From the NCBI RefSeq assembly GCF_001010355.1, contig NZ_JPLA01000042.1:25589-89588 (forward strand): a DNA stretch of 64,000 nucleotides, given 5' to 3'. This document shows positions 8,709 through 17,090 of the stretch, one piece after another. The notes beneath the pieces are model-generated. The model was not told where the DNA came from and ran no database searches. It saw nothing but the letters and a program-made list of their open reading frames with translations. Numbering within the stretch: the stretch's first letter is position 1; each line of letters starts with the position of its first letter. The DNA comes from Dyella japonica DSM 16301. GTDB taxonomy: Bacteria; Pseudomonadota; Gammaproteobacteria; Xanthomonadales; Rhodanobacteraceae. Position numbers and translations under genes: made by a program.

Positions 8709-9860
8709 CTATGCAATGGCCAGCGACGACATCACCGACGCCACCAGCAATCCAAACCCTGTACCGAGGATATAACCGAGCAAGGCCAGCAGGATGCCCA
8801 CCGGCACCAGCGAACGCGAGTAGCTGGCGGCGAGTATTGGCGTGGCCGCCACGCCGCCGATGCAGGCCAGCGAGGAAATGCCGCAAAGATACAAATCGAA
8901 ATGGAATACGCGCGCGGCCAGCGCCAGCAGCACGGCATGGATCGCGATGATGCACACGCCGCACATCAGATACAGCGGCGCCGAGCCGATGCCGTCGAAG
9001 TTGCTTTGCGACGCCAGGATCGCCACCACGCTGATCAGCATGGCGCTGGAAATGGTGCTGGCACCGGCAAACCGCGCCAGCGGCGTATGCGCGGCCACCA
9101 GGCCGAACGCGGTCGACAGCATGATGGTCCAGGTGGTCGGCGAGACCATCTCGGTCACTGGCAGGCGACCGGCCAGCCATGCCGACAAGGCCGCCACCAG
9201 CAAGGCCATACCCAGCCACAGCAGCACGTTCTCCGAGGTGGTCGGGCCATGGCTGCGCGAGGGTTCCACCACCATGTCCGCGCTGGAGGTGGCGCGCGTC
9301 CAGCGATTGAACTGTGTGGCCACGCGGCCCAGGCCAAACAGCACCACCACCCACATGGAGTAGCACAGCGCATCGGTGAGCAGCGAAAACGCCAGCAGCC
9401 TATCGGGCATGCCAATCGCCTGCTTCACCGCCACCATATTGGCTGTACCGCCGATCCAGCTGCCCGACAGCGCGGCCAGCGGCTGCCAGGCATCGCCCTT
9501 CAGCCAGACGCGGAACATCAGGAAGGTGCCGACGAAGGCGATGAACAGGCAGGCCATGGTGACGAAGAACACCGCAAGGACGCGCGGTCCCAGCCGGTAG
9601 ATCGCGCGCAGATCGCAATTGATCATCAGCAGGAATAACAGGGCTGGCACCAGGTGCTCGATCAGCATGCCCTGGGTGGCGCGGATCTCGGCATTGACCT
9701 GCCACAGGCCGGTGACGGCCAGCGCGGTCACCAGCAGGTAGGTCAGCACGATCGGCGGCAAAACCTCGAAGAAACGCCACTTGTAGCGCCGCTCCAGGGC
9801 GGGAAACAGGCCCGCTGCCAGCAACATGACAGCGAGATAAGGCCAGGCCGTGTGGATCAT
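8709..9860 (-). CDS. DUF819 family integral membrane protein, first gene of the minus operon
   Basis: A 383-residue polytopic protein with about ten hydrophobic segments of the DUF819 (YjcL-like) type, including the GSWIGGTANMVAVKQA signature and a C-terminal SSLACIGGVAATP segment. The function of the family is unproven; its topology resembles a transporter of carboxylates or peptides. The start at 9860 follows a strong ribosome site (AAAGGGGACGC). The NlpC/P60 gene begins 8 bp after its stop. As the promoter-proximal gene of an operon for murein-peptide breakdown it is a good candidate for dipeptide or amino acid transport (inference from context). Confidence 0.88.
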   Translation of the reverse strand: MIHTAWPYLAVMLLAAGLFPALERRYKWRFFEVLPPIVLTYLLVTALAVTGLWQVNAEIRATQGMLIEHLVPALLFLLMINCDLRAIYRLGPRVLAVFFVTMACLFIAFVGTFLMFRVWLKGDAWQPLAALSGSWIGGTANMVAVKQAIGMPDRLLAFSLLTDALCYSMWVVVLFGLGRVATQFNRWTRATSSADMVVEPSRSHGPTTSENVLLWLGMALLVAALSAWLAGRLPVTEMVSPTTWTIMLSTAFGLVAAHTPLARFAGASTISSAMLISVVAILASQSNFDGIGSAPLYLMCGVCIIAIHAVLLALAARVFHFDLYLCGISSLACIGGVAATPILAASYSRSLVPVGILLALLGYILGTGFGLLVASVMSSLAIA

Positions 9861-9925
9861 GCGTCCCCTTTGACTCCCCGATCGCCTCGTCTTTGGAATA
9901 TCTGATTCAGACGATGTCGTATCGA

Positions 9926-9953
9926 AGCATAAATTATTGACCGTCGATTGCAA
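9926..9953 (-). promoter_or_regulatory. Candidate sigma-70 promoter for the minus-strand murein-peptide operon
   Basis: On the minus strand a -35-like TTGCAA (9953-9948) is followed after 16 bp by a -10-like TATGCT (9931-9926), about 65 bp before the DUF819 start at 9860. Judged by eye only; transcription start not known. Confidence 0.4.
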
Positions 9954-9965
9954 GCGTGCTACACA
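9937..9965 (+). promoter_or_regulatory. Candidate promoter for the divergent plus-strand operon
   Basis: A -35-like TTGACC (9937-9942) and a weak -10-like TACACA (9960-9965) are separated by 17 bp, shortly before the proposed GTG start at 9999. It interleaves with the candidate promoter on the other strand, so the two operons could compete or be switched together. Confidence 0.35.
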
Positions 9966-9998
9966 GCGACTTCGCTTTTTCTTACGGGGAAGTGGCAG

Positions 9999-11495
9999 GT
10001 GCAGACGGTGCGACCCATCTCATCCTTGCGACGTCGGCGCCATTCGCTGGCGACGGCGCTTGCCTGCCTGCTGCTCGCCGGTGCCGCATCGGCGGCCACT
10101 CAGTCCCCGCTGCAGCATGCCATTGCGCAGATCGATGCGGGGCAGTTCAGCGCGGCCGAGGCCGACATCACCAGCGCACTGGCGCAGCCAGGCCTCACGC
10201 CGGAAGCACGCGACGCGCTGCTGTTCCAGCGCGAACGCATGCGCCGCATCCGTCTCGACTTCACGCTCGACGCCGATGCCGCCAAGGCGCGGCTGCGGAA
10301 ACAGGTTCCCGACCTCACCGACGCGGAGTTCGCGCGCTGGGATCAGCAAGGCCTGCTCGAACACCAGGTGATCGACGGCCGCACGCTGTACTTCAAGCGC
10401 GCGCCAGGGAACCTGTTCCTGCTCAGCCCGGAGGCCGCGGCACGACGCGCGCATCCCGCGCCTGCCAACGACGATCCGATGGAGACGCTCAACGATCACC
10501 ATCGCGATGCGCGACGCGAGGCGCTCGCCACGCATCGCAGCAGCGTCACGCCCAACCATGTGCGGGTCACCGAAACCGTCACGGTCAACGCCGATGCCGT
10601 GCCCGCCGGCGAGACGATACGCGCCTGGCTGCCGTTTCCGCGCGAGCTGCCGGGGCAGCAGGAAGGCGTGCGCCTCGTCGACAGCCAGCCTGCCGGAGCA
10701 AAAGTCGCACCGGCCAGCACGATGCAACGCACGGCGTACCTGGAAAAGGCCGCCGTCGCGGGCAAGCCCACCACGTTTGCCGTCACTTACGAGCTGACCA
10801 TCTACGCGCAGTACCACGATATCGATGCGTCGAAGGTAGTGCCGGCGAAGATCACGCCTGAACTCGCCCCCTTCATCGCCGAGCGCGCACCGCACATCGT
10901 GTTCACCGACGACCTGCGCGCGTTTTCGCGCAAGGCGGTCGGCAACGAGACCAACCCGTATCGCATCGCGCAGAAGTTGTTTGCCGCCGTTGACCAGATT
11001 CCCTGGGCCGGGGCGCGCGAATATTCCACCATCAGCAATCTCAGCGATTACACCCTGCACGCCGGCCACGGCGATTGCGGCCAGCAAACGATGCTGCTGA
11101 TCGCGCTGCTGCGCTTGAACGGTATTCCCGCGCGCTGGCAGTCGGGCTTCATTTTCTCCGACGGCAGGTACAACAACATCCACGACTGGGGCCAGCTCTA
11201 TCTGGCGCCCTATGGCTGGGTGCCGATGGACGTGACCTTCGGCCAGCTGCATCCGGCGCCAGGCGACGACGCGGCCTTGCAGTGGTTCTACCTCGGCGGG
11301 CTGGACGCCTACCGGATCGCCTTCAACAGCGATTTCAGCCAGCCGCTGGTGCCCGCCAAGCAGTACTTCCGTTCGGAGACGGTGGACTCGCAGCGCGGTG
11401 AGCTCGAGTGGCGTGGCGGCAACTTGTACTTCGATCAGTGGGATTACGACTTCACATGGCAGCTGCTGCCGGCGACTGAGCGCGCCGACAGATAA
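9999..11495 (+). CDS. Exported transglutaminase-like protein
   Basis: About 498 residues, with an Arg-rich N-terminus and a hydrophobic signal segment ending in AGAASA. The C-terminal half has a transglutaminase/protease core: a Cys in AGHGDCGQQTMLLIALLR, a His in IHDWGQLYL and an Asp in YGWVPMDVTFG. The reaction of this subgroup is unknown; such domains can act as peptidases or amidases. The start is uncertain. GTG at 9999 has GGGGA 8 bp upstream and gives a clean signal peptide, whereas a TTG at 9948 would add 17 residues. It is divergent from the DUF819 operon and precedes the TonB-dependent receptor by 44 bp. Confidence 0.85.
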   Translation: MQTVRPISSLRRRRHSLATALACLLLAGAASAATQSPLQHAIAQIDAGQFSAAEADITSALAQPGLTPEARDALLFQRERMRRIRLDFTLDADAAKARLRKQVPDLTDAEFARWDQQGLLEHQVIDGRTLYFKRAPGNLFLLSPEAAARRAHPAPANDDPMETLNDHHRDARREALATHRSSVTPNHVRVTETVTVNADAVPAGETIRAWLPFPRELPGQQEGVRLVDSQPAGAKVAPASTMQRTAYLEKAAVAGKPTTFAVTYELTIYAQYHDIDASKVVPAKITPELAPFIAERAPHIVFTDDLRAFSRKAVGNETNPYRIAQKLFAAVDQIPWAGAREYSTISNLSDYTLHAGHGDCGQQTMLLIALLRLNGIPARWQSGFIFSDGRYNNIHDWGQLYLAPYGWVPMDVTFGQLHPAPGDDAALQWFYLGGLDAYRIAFNSDFSQPLVPAKQYFRSETVDSQRGELEWRGGNLYFDQWDYDFTWQLLPATERADR

Positions 11496-11539
11496 GCCGT
11501 CTTTACATCAACGACGACAGAACCGGGGGAGACGGGGAA

Positions 11540-14500
11540 ATGGTCAGTCGTACTTTTCGCAGGACCATGCTGTGCGTGGCATTGGGGATGGGTCTGGCTT
11601 CGATGGCCGCGCCACCCGCACAGGCAGGCAACAACGACGGCACCGTGGTCGGCCATACCGAGGCCGGCGCCGTGGTAACCATCAGCAGTGCGCAGACGGG
11701 TTTTACCCGCTCGGTCACCGCCGACGAGAAAGGCAATTACCGCATTCCGTTCCTGGCCATCGGCGATTACTCGCTGTCGGTGGAAAAGGACGGCAAGACC
11801 ATCACGCAGTCCACGCCAGTCACGGTGACGCTGGGTAATGCCACCACGGTGAACCTCGGCGGCAACAACGCGACGAACCTGTCGGCGATCAATGTCACCG
11901 GCACATCGATCATCACGGCGGTGGACGTCACCTCGACCGAGTCGTCGACCAATATTTCGCGCGAGGAGCTGCGCCGCCTGCCGGTGGATCAGAACATCGC
12001 CGCGGTGGCCAACCTCGCGCCGGGCGTGGTGAAAGGCGCATCGGCGTTCGGCGGCCTGTCGTTCGGCGGTTCGTCGGTGGCGGAGAACGCCATCTACGTC
12101 AACGGCCTGAACGTCACCGATTTCTACAACCGCAACGGCTATTCCGAGGCACCGTTCAACTTCTACCAGGAATTCCAGGTGAAGACGGGCGGCTATTCGG
12201 TGGAGTTTGGCCGCACCACCGGCGGCGTGATCAACGCGGTGGCGCGTTCGGGTTCCAACGATTTCCACGCAGGCGTGGAAATGACCATGGAGCCGGGTGC
12301 CTGGCACGCGCAGGCCGAGGATCGCTACGACGCCAACGGTAACCGCTACCTCACCGCCAGTGAAGACCGCGACTCGTTGATGAAAACCAACATCTACGCG
12401 TCCGGCCCCATCGTGAAGGACAAGCTCTTCATCTTCGCCATGGTGGAACAGCGCGGCGACAACCCGCGCAACACCAACGACGAGGGCACCACGCTCACCA
12501 GCAACAGCTCCAGTCCCGACTTCTGGGGCACCACCATCGACTGGCATATCAACGACAGCAACCTGCTCTCGCTGATGGCCTTCTCGGACAAGAGCAAGAA
12601 CGTCGGCACGGTCTACAACTACGACTACGACACGCACACCATCGGCGCCAAGACCAACACCATCTATACCGACACCGGCGGCAAGAACTGGTCGCTCACC
12701 TATACCAACTACCTCACCGACAATCTGTCGATGAAGGTGTTGTACGGCGAGAACAAGCGCGAATCGTTCAACCGTGCGCTCACCGACCTCGATTGCAACC
12801 ACGTCGCTGCTGAAACCGCCGTGCCCAAGCCCGGCGTGCCGCTGGGCTGCACCACCAACACTGCGGTGGAGAAGCGCAACGACAAGCGCAAGGAAGGCCG
12901 CGCCGACTTCGAATGGAAGCTGGACGACCACCTGCTGCGCTTCGGCTACGACCACGAAGACGACGACTCGGTCTACAGCCGCCACTACCCGGGCCCCGGC
13001 GCGATCTATTACAACGTGTATGCGGCCACGCCAGGCTCGACCATTCCCAACCCCAACGGCGGCGGCGTGATTCCGCCGGGCTACAACGGCTATGTGCGCG
13101 CACGGCGCTACGAGATCGCCGGCAACTTCGACACCACCAACAACGCCTTCTATCTCGAAGACAACTGGCAGGTGACGCCCAACCTGCTGCTCAACGCCGG
13201 CATCCGCCGCGACGGCTTCGACAATATGGACGCCGCCGGCCGCAGCTATATCAAGATGGACAATATGTGGGCGCCGCGCTTCGGCTTCTCCTGGGACGTC
13301 AAGGGCGACGGCACCACCAAGCTCTACGGCAACCTGGGCCGCTATTACCTGCCGGTGGCCAACGTGATCAACATCAAGCAGGCCGGCGGCCTGCTCGACC
13401 AGCGCACCTATTACGCCTTCGGTGGCTGGCAGACGCTGACTGATGCCAATGGCAACCAGTACGCCATCCCCGTGCTTGGCCCGCAGCTGGGCGGCGTGGA
13501 TACCTCGCAGGGCGACGGCACCGTGCACGACCTGCGTTCGGAAGTGAACAAGGACATGCAGCAGGTCTACCAGGACGAGCTGATCCTGGGCTTCCAGCAG
13601 ATGCTCAACGACAAATGGTCGTGGGGCGTCAACGCGACCTACCGCAAGCTGCACAACGCCATCGACGACATGGAGATCAGCGCCACCGGCAAATGCGGCC
13701 CGGACGGCTACATCGGCTGGGTGATGGGCAATCCTGGCAAGAAGAACACCGTGTGGGGCGACACCAACTGCGATGGCACCGCCGATGGCTGGGTCACCGT
13801 GGATACCTCCAAGGAAGGCTGGGCGATGTACGACGAGGATGGCAACTACCTCGGCCAGCGCGGCTGGGTGAATCCCAAGCGCACCTACACCGCGCTGGAA
13901 TTCCAGCTCGATCGCGCATGGGACAACAAGTGGTCGTTCAATGCGTCCTACGTGCTGTCGTGGAACCGCGGCAACGCGGAGGGTCCGGTCAACTCCGACA
14001 CCAACTTCGACGACACCGGCCGCACCGAGAATTTCGATGATCCATGGGTGAATTTCGGTGGCGACGGCTACCTGCCCAACGACCGTCGTCATCAGCTCAA
14101 GCTGCGCGGCACCTATGCCATCACGCCGAACTGGCAGGTGGCGGGCGACGCGAACATCGCTTCCGGCGGCCCCATCACTGGATTCGGCGTGGGCAACCCG
14201 TATGACGCCACCGTTTACCACAGCTACTACATCTGCGTGGCCAACTGCGACGCGGCGCGTTCGGAAGATCGCGTGTACGAATCCTCGCCGCGCGGCAAGT
14301 ACGGCCGCATGCCGTGGACCTACACCCTTGGCGCCAGCATCACCTACCTGCGCCAGCTGGCCGACGTCGGCCAGCTGCGGGTGAAGTTCGCGGTCTACAA
14401 CCTGCTCAACGAACAGCGCACCATCCAGGTGGACCAGGACCTGCAGACCACCATTTCCAACAGCACCAGCTCCACCTTCGAACAGCCCTTGCGTTTCCAG

Positions 14501-14542
14501 TCGCCTCGCTTTGCGCAGTTGACGGTGTCCGTGGACTTCTGA
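11540..14542 (+). CDS. Oar-like TonB-dependent receptor
   Basis: A 1000-residue outer-membrane receptor. It has a signal peptide ending near AQA (29), then a carboxypeptidase-regulatory-like beta domain (about 32-110, with DEKGNYRIPFLAIGDYSL). The plug covers about 125-240 and includes ENAIYVNGLNVTDFYNRNG and VEFGRTTGGVINAVARSGSN. A long beta-barrel follows and ends in Phe (QLTVSVDF), the usual outer-membrane assembly signal. Oar-type receptors import or secrete large substrates using TonB energy. Lying between a transglutaminase-like gene and DAP/D-Ala peptide enzymes, it may bring murein fragments or peptides into the periplasm (inference). A GGGGGAGA ribosome site precedes the ATG. Confidence 0.93.
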   Translation: MVSRTFRRTMLCVALGMGLASMAAPPAQAGNNDGTVVGHTEAGAVVTISSAQTGFTRSVTADEKGNYRIPFLAIGDYSLSVEKDGKTITQSTPVTVTLGNATTVNLGGNNATNLSAINVTGTSIITAVDVTSTESSTNISREELRRLPVDQNIAAVANLAPGVVKGASAFGGLSFGGSSVAENAIYVNGLNVTDFYNRNGYSEAPFNFYQEFQVKTGGYSVEFGRTTGGVINAVARSGSNDFHAGVEMTMEPGAWHAQAEDRYDANGNRYLTASEDRDSLMKTNIYASGPIVKDKLFIFAMVEQRGDNPRNTNDEGTTLTSNSSSPDFWGTTIDWHINDSNLLSLMAFSDKSKNVGTVYNYDYDTHTIGAKTNTIYTDTGGKNWSLTYTNYLTDNLSMKVLYGENKRESFNRALTDLDCNHVAAETAVPKPGVPLGCTTNTAVEKRNDKRKEGRADFEWKLDDHLLRFGYDHEDDDSVYSRHYPGPGAIYYNVYAATPGSTIPNPNGGGVIPPGYNGYVRARRYEIAGNFDTTNNAFYLEDNWQVTPNLLLNAGIRRDGFDNMDAAGRSYIKMDNMWAPRFGFSWDVKGDGTTKLYGNLGRYYLPVANVINIKQAGGLLDQRTYYAFGGWQTLTDANGNQYAIPVLGPQLGGVDTSQGDGTVHDLRSEVNKDMQQVYQDELILGFQQMLNDKWSWGVNATYRKLHNAIDDMEISATGKCGPDGYIGWVMGNPGKKNTVWGDTNCDGTADGWVTVDTSKEGWAMYDEDGNYLGQRGWVNPKRTYTALEFQLDRAWDNKWSFNASYVLSWNRGNAEGPVNSDTNFDDTGRTENFDDPWVNFGGDGYLPNDRRHQLKLRGTYAITPNWQVAGDANIASGGPITGFGVGNPYDATVYHSYYICVANCDAARSEDRVYESSPRGKYGRMPWTYTLGASITYLRQLADVGQLRVKFAVYNLLNEQRTIQVDQDLQTTISNSTSSTFEQPLRFQSPRFAQLTVSVDF

Positions 14543-14558
14543 TGAGTCCCTCCCCACC

Positions 14559-14591
14559 GGCAGCCTGCGTCATGCAGGCTGCCGTTTTTTT
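14559..14591 (+). terminator. Rho-independent terminator after the TonB-dependent receptor
   Basis: A perfect 10-bp stem (GGCAGCCTGC / GCAGGCTGCC) with a 5-nt loop is followed by G and seven T. It starts 17 bp after the receptor stop and could partly separate the receptor from the enzyme genes starting at 14610. Confidence 0.88.
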
Positions 14592-14609
14592 GCTGCAGGT
14601 TCACCCATC

Positions 14610-15872
14610 ATGGACACCCTCGCCTCACCCCATGCCACGCTCGACGGCGTCGACCTCCACGCGCTGGCCGATCGCCTGGGCACGCCGCTGTATGTCTATT
14701 CGGCCAGTGCGATCCGCGAACGCATCGCCTCCCTGCAGTCGGCCCTGCACGGCACCGATCACCTGATCTGCTTCGCGGTGAAGGCCAACCCCAATCGTGG
14801 CGTGCTTGCCCTGATGCATGAACATGGCGTCGGTGCGGATATCGTCTCGGCTGGCGAACTGTGGCGCGCACGGAAGGCCGGCATACCGGCCGGGCGCATC
14901 GTGTTCTCCGGCGTAGGCAAGACCGAAGCGGAGCTGGCCGACGCCTTGAAGATCGGCGTGCTGCGCTTCAACGTGGAATCGCATGACGAACTGCTGGCGT
15001 TGCAACGCGTGGCGCAGGCGCTGGGTGCCAAGGCTCGCGCCGCCGTACGCATCAATCCCGACGTGGATGCGCTTACCCACGCCAAGATCTCCACCGGCCG
15101 GGCCGAGAACAAGTTCGGCGTGAGCATCGACGAGGCGCGGCACTGGTTTGCCGGGCGCGACGCGCTCAGCCATGTGCAGCTCGATGGCCTGCATGTGCAC
15201 ATCGGCTCGCAGATCCTCCAGCTCGATCCATTTCGGCAGGCCCTGCAGCGCGTGGCGGCGTTCTGGCGCGAACTGGCGGCGCAGGGGCATGCGATCCGCA
15301 GCATCGACGTGGGCGGCGGGCTGGGCGTCTGTTATCGCCAGGGCCATGACCATCCGATCGATGCGGCTGCCTATGTCGCCTTGGTACGCGAGGCGCTGGC
15401 CGGCTTTGCAGGCCGCCTGCTGTTCGAACCGGGCCGCTACCTGGTGGGCGAAGCCGGCGTGCTGCTGACCCGGGTGATCCGCCTCAAGCAGGGCGACGAA
15501 CGGACCTTCCTGGTGCTGGACGCCGCCATGAACGACTTGGCCCGGCCCAGCCTGTACGATGCATGGCACGACATCGCGCCGGTAGCCGGGGACGCACGCC
15601 CGATGACTTCATACGACATCGTGGGACCGGTCTGCGAAACCGGCGACACCTTTGCCAGGGCACGCGCCCTGCCCGCCTGCGCTCCCGGCGACTTGCTGAT
15701 GATACGCACCACCGGCGCGTACGGCGCCTCGATGGCCTCCACCTATAACTCGCGTCCGCTCGCCGCCGAAGTGATGGTGGACAAGGGCCGCTACGCGGTC
15801 GTGCGACAACGCCAAAGCTTCGAAGACATGGTCGCCGGCGAGCAGCCGGCCAAACACTGGGAAACCGCATGA
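14610..15872 (+). CDS. lysA: Diaminopimelate decarboxylase-like PLP enzyme
   Basis: A 420-residue fold-III PLP enzyme. Lys58 lies in FAVKANPN (PLP Schiff base), with HIGSQI near 195, the Gly-rich DVGGGLG, EPGRYLVGEAG, the partner-site CETGD, and a C-terminal YNSRP segment that closes the PLP site. This set is typical of LysA, which decarboxylates meso-diaminopimelate to L-lysine. Its gene ends with a 4-bp overlap with an M19 dipeptidase gene and is followed by a D-Ala-D-Ala dipeptidase. It may therefore serve to use diaminopimelate released from murein rather than, or as well as, lysine synthesis. Related decarboxylases of arginine or ornithine are less likely given the CETGD motif. Confidence 0.87.
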   Translation: MDTLASPHATLDGVDLHALADRLGTPLYVYSASAIRERIASLQSALHGTDHLICFAVKANPNRGVLALMHEHGVGADIVSAGELWRARKAGIPAGRIVFSGVGKTEAELADALKIGVLRFNVESHDELLALQRVAQALGAKARAAVRINPDVDALTHAKISTGRAENKFGVSIDEARHWFAGRDALSHVQLDGLHVHIGSQILQLDPFRQALQRVAAFWRELAAQGHAIRSIDVGGGLGVCYRQGHDHPIDAAAYVALVREALAGFAGRLLFEPGRYLVGEAGVLLTRVIRLKQGDERTFLVLDAAMNDLARPSLYDAWHDIAPVAGDARPMTSYDIVGPVCETGDTFARARALPACAPGDLLMIRTTGAYGASMASTYNSRPLAAEVMVDKGRYAVVRQRQSFEDMVAGEQPAKHWETA

Positions 15873-17086
15873 AGACTCTCGGCTTACTCGGCGGCGCCAT
15901 CGCGCTTGCACTCGCCCTAGGCAGCGCTCCCGCCCAGGCGCAGCAGGACCCGCCGATCACGCTCGACACGCACGTGGATATTCCTTTTGCGTATATGCAT
16001 GAAGCGCGCTTCGACTTTGGCAAGTCGACGCCGATGCAGGTGGACCTGGACAAGATGCGTCGCGGTGGCCTCGACGCCGTGTTCTTCATCGTCTACGTGG
16101 ACCAGGGTCCGCTGACGCCGGCCGGCTACGCGCACGCCGTGGCCCAGGCGAAACGCAAGTACGACGCGATCGACCTGATGCTGACGACCTATCCGGAGCA
16201 GATCCGTCTCGCCACCACGCCGGCGCAGGTACGCGCCAACAAGGCCGCAGGCAAGCTGTCGGCGATGATCGGCGTGGAGAACGGCTACTCGCTCGGCCAC
16301 GACATCAGGAACCTCGACCTGGCCTATAAGCGCGGCGCGCGCTACGTCGGCCTCGCCCATATGGGCAACAACGACCTGTGCAGCAGCTCGACGCCGGAAG
16401 CGGAGCTCGGCGACACCCCGCTGCCCGAATACGGCATCACCGAGTTCGGTCGCAGCGTGGTCAAGCGCGAAAACGAGCTGGGCATCATGGTCGACGTATC
16501 GCACTCCTCCGATGCCTGCGTGCGCGACGTGCTGGCCTTGTCCACCGCGCCGGTGATCGCCTCGCATTCGTCCTCGCGTGCGCTGGTCAACCATCCGCGC
16601 AACCTCTCGGATGACCTGCTGCGCGCCATCGCCGCCAAGGGCGGCGTGATCCAGGCGGTGGCCGTGGGCGAGTTCATCAAGCTCGACCCCGGTCGCGAGA
16701 TGGCCGTGAAAGCGCTGCAGGCGCAGGTGGCCAAGCAGGCCGGCGACAAGGCATTCGACAGCGAGAAGCACGCATACCTGCCCGCGTATATCGATGGCAT
16801 GAAACGCATCGACGCGGCCTTCCCGCCGGCGACGGTCGACGAGTACGTCGCGCATATCAAGCATATGGTGGAGGTGGCCGGCATCGATCACGTCGGCATC
16901 GCGTCCGACTTCGACGGTGGTGGCAGCCTTGCCGGCTGGTCGGATGCCACGCAGACGCGCAACCTCACGGCCGCACTGCACCGCGCCGGCTTCAGCGACG
17001 CGGACATCGCCAAGATCTGGGGCGGCAACCTGCTGCGCGTATGGGACGAAGTGACCAAGCACGCCACGGCGGGTCATGCGAGCTGA
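15869..17086 (+). CDS. Exported membrane dipeptidase (peptidase family M19)
   Basis: A 405-residue zinc peptidase with a signal peptide ending AQA (24). The M19 metal motifs are visible: His35 and Asp37 in DTHVDIPF, VSHSSDACVRDVL, a second His motif IASHSSSRALVNHPRN and a C-terminal GIASDFDGGG. Renal-dipeptidase relatives cleave dipeptides and accept D-residues at the C-terminal position. Its ATG overlaps the lysA-like stop (ATGA). The neighbouring DAP decarboxylase and VanX-type genes suggest a role in splitting dipeptides from murein stems in the periplasm. The exact substrate is unknown. Confidence 0.92.
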   Translation: MKTLGLLGGAIALALALGSAPAQAQQDPPITLDTHVDIPFAYMHEARFDFGKSTPMQVDLDKMRRGGLDAVFFIVYVDQGPLTPAGYAHAVAQAKRKYDAIDLMLTTYPEQIRLATTPAQVRANKAAGKLSAMIGVENGYSLGHDIRNLDLAYKRGARYVGLAHMGNNDLCSSSTPEAELGDTPLPEYGITEFGRSVVKRENELGIMVDVSHSSDACVRDVLALSTAPVIASHSSSRALVNHPRNLSDDLLRAIAAKGGVIQAVAVGEFIKLDPGREMAVKALQAQVAKQAGDKAFDSEKHAYLPAYIDGMKRIDAAFPPATVDEYVAHIKHMVEVAGIDHVGIASDFDGGGSLAGWSDATQTRNLTAALHRAGFSDADIAKIWGGNLLRVWDEVTKHATAGHAS

Positions 17087-17090
17087 GCAA

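Noticed and set aside
11444..14557. A 1037-codon open frame on the minus strand opposite the Oar-like receptor
   Set aside because: Val/Gly/His/Arg-rich translation without domains; a frame shadow of the GC-rich receptor gene, which has clear motifs and a signal peptide.
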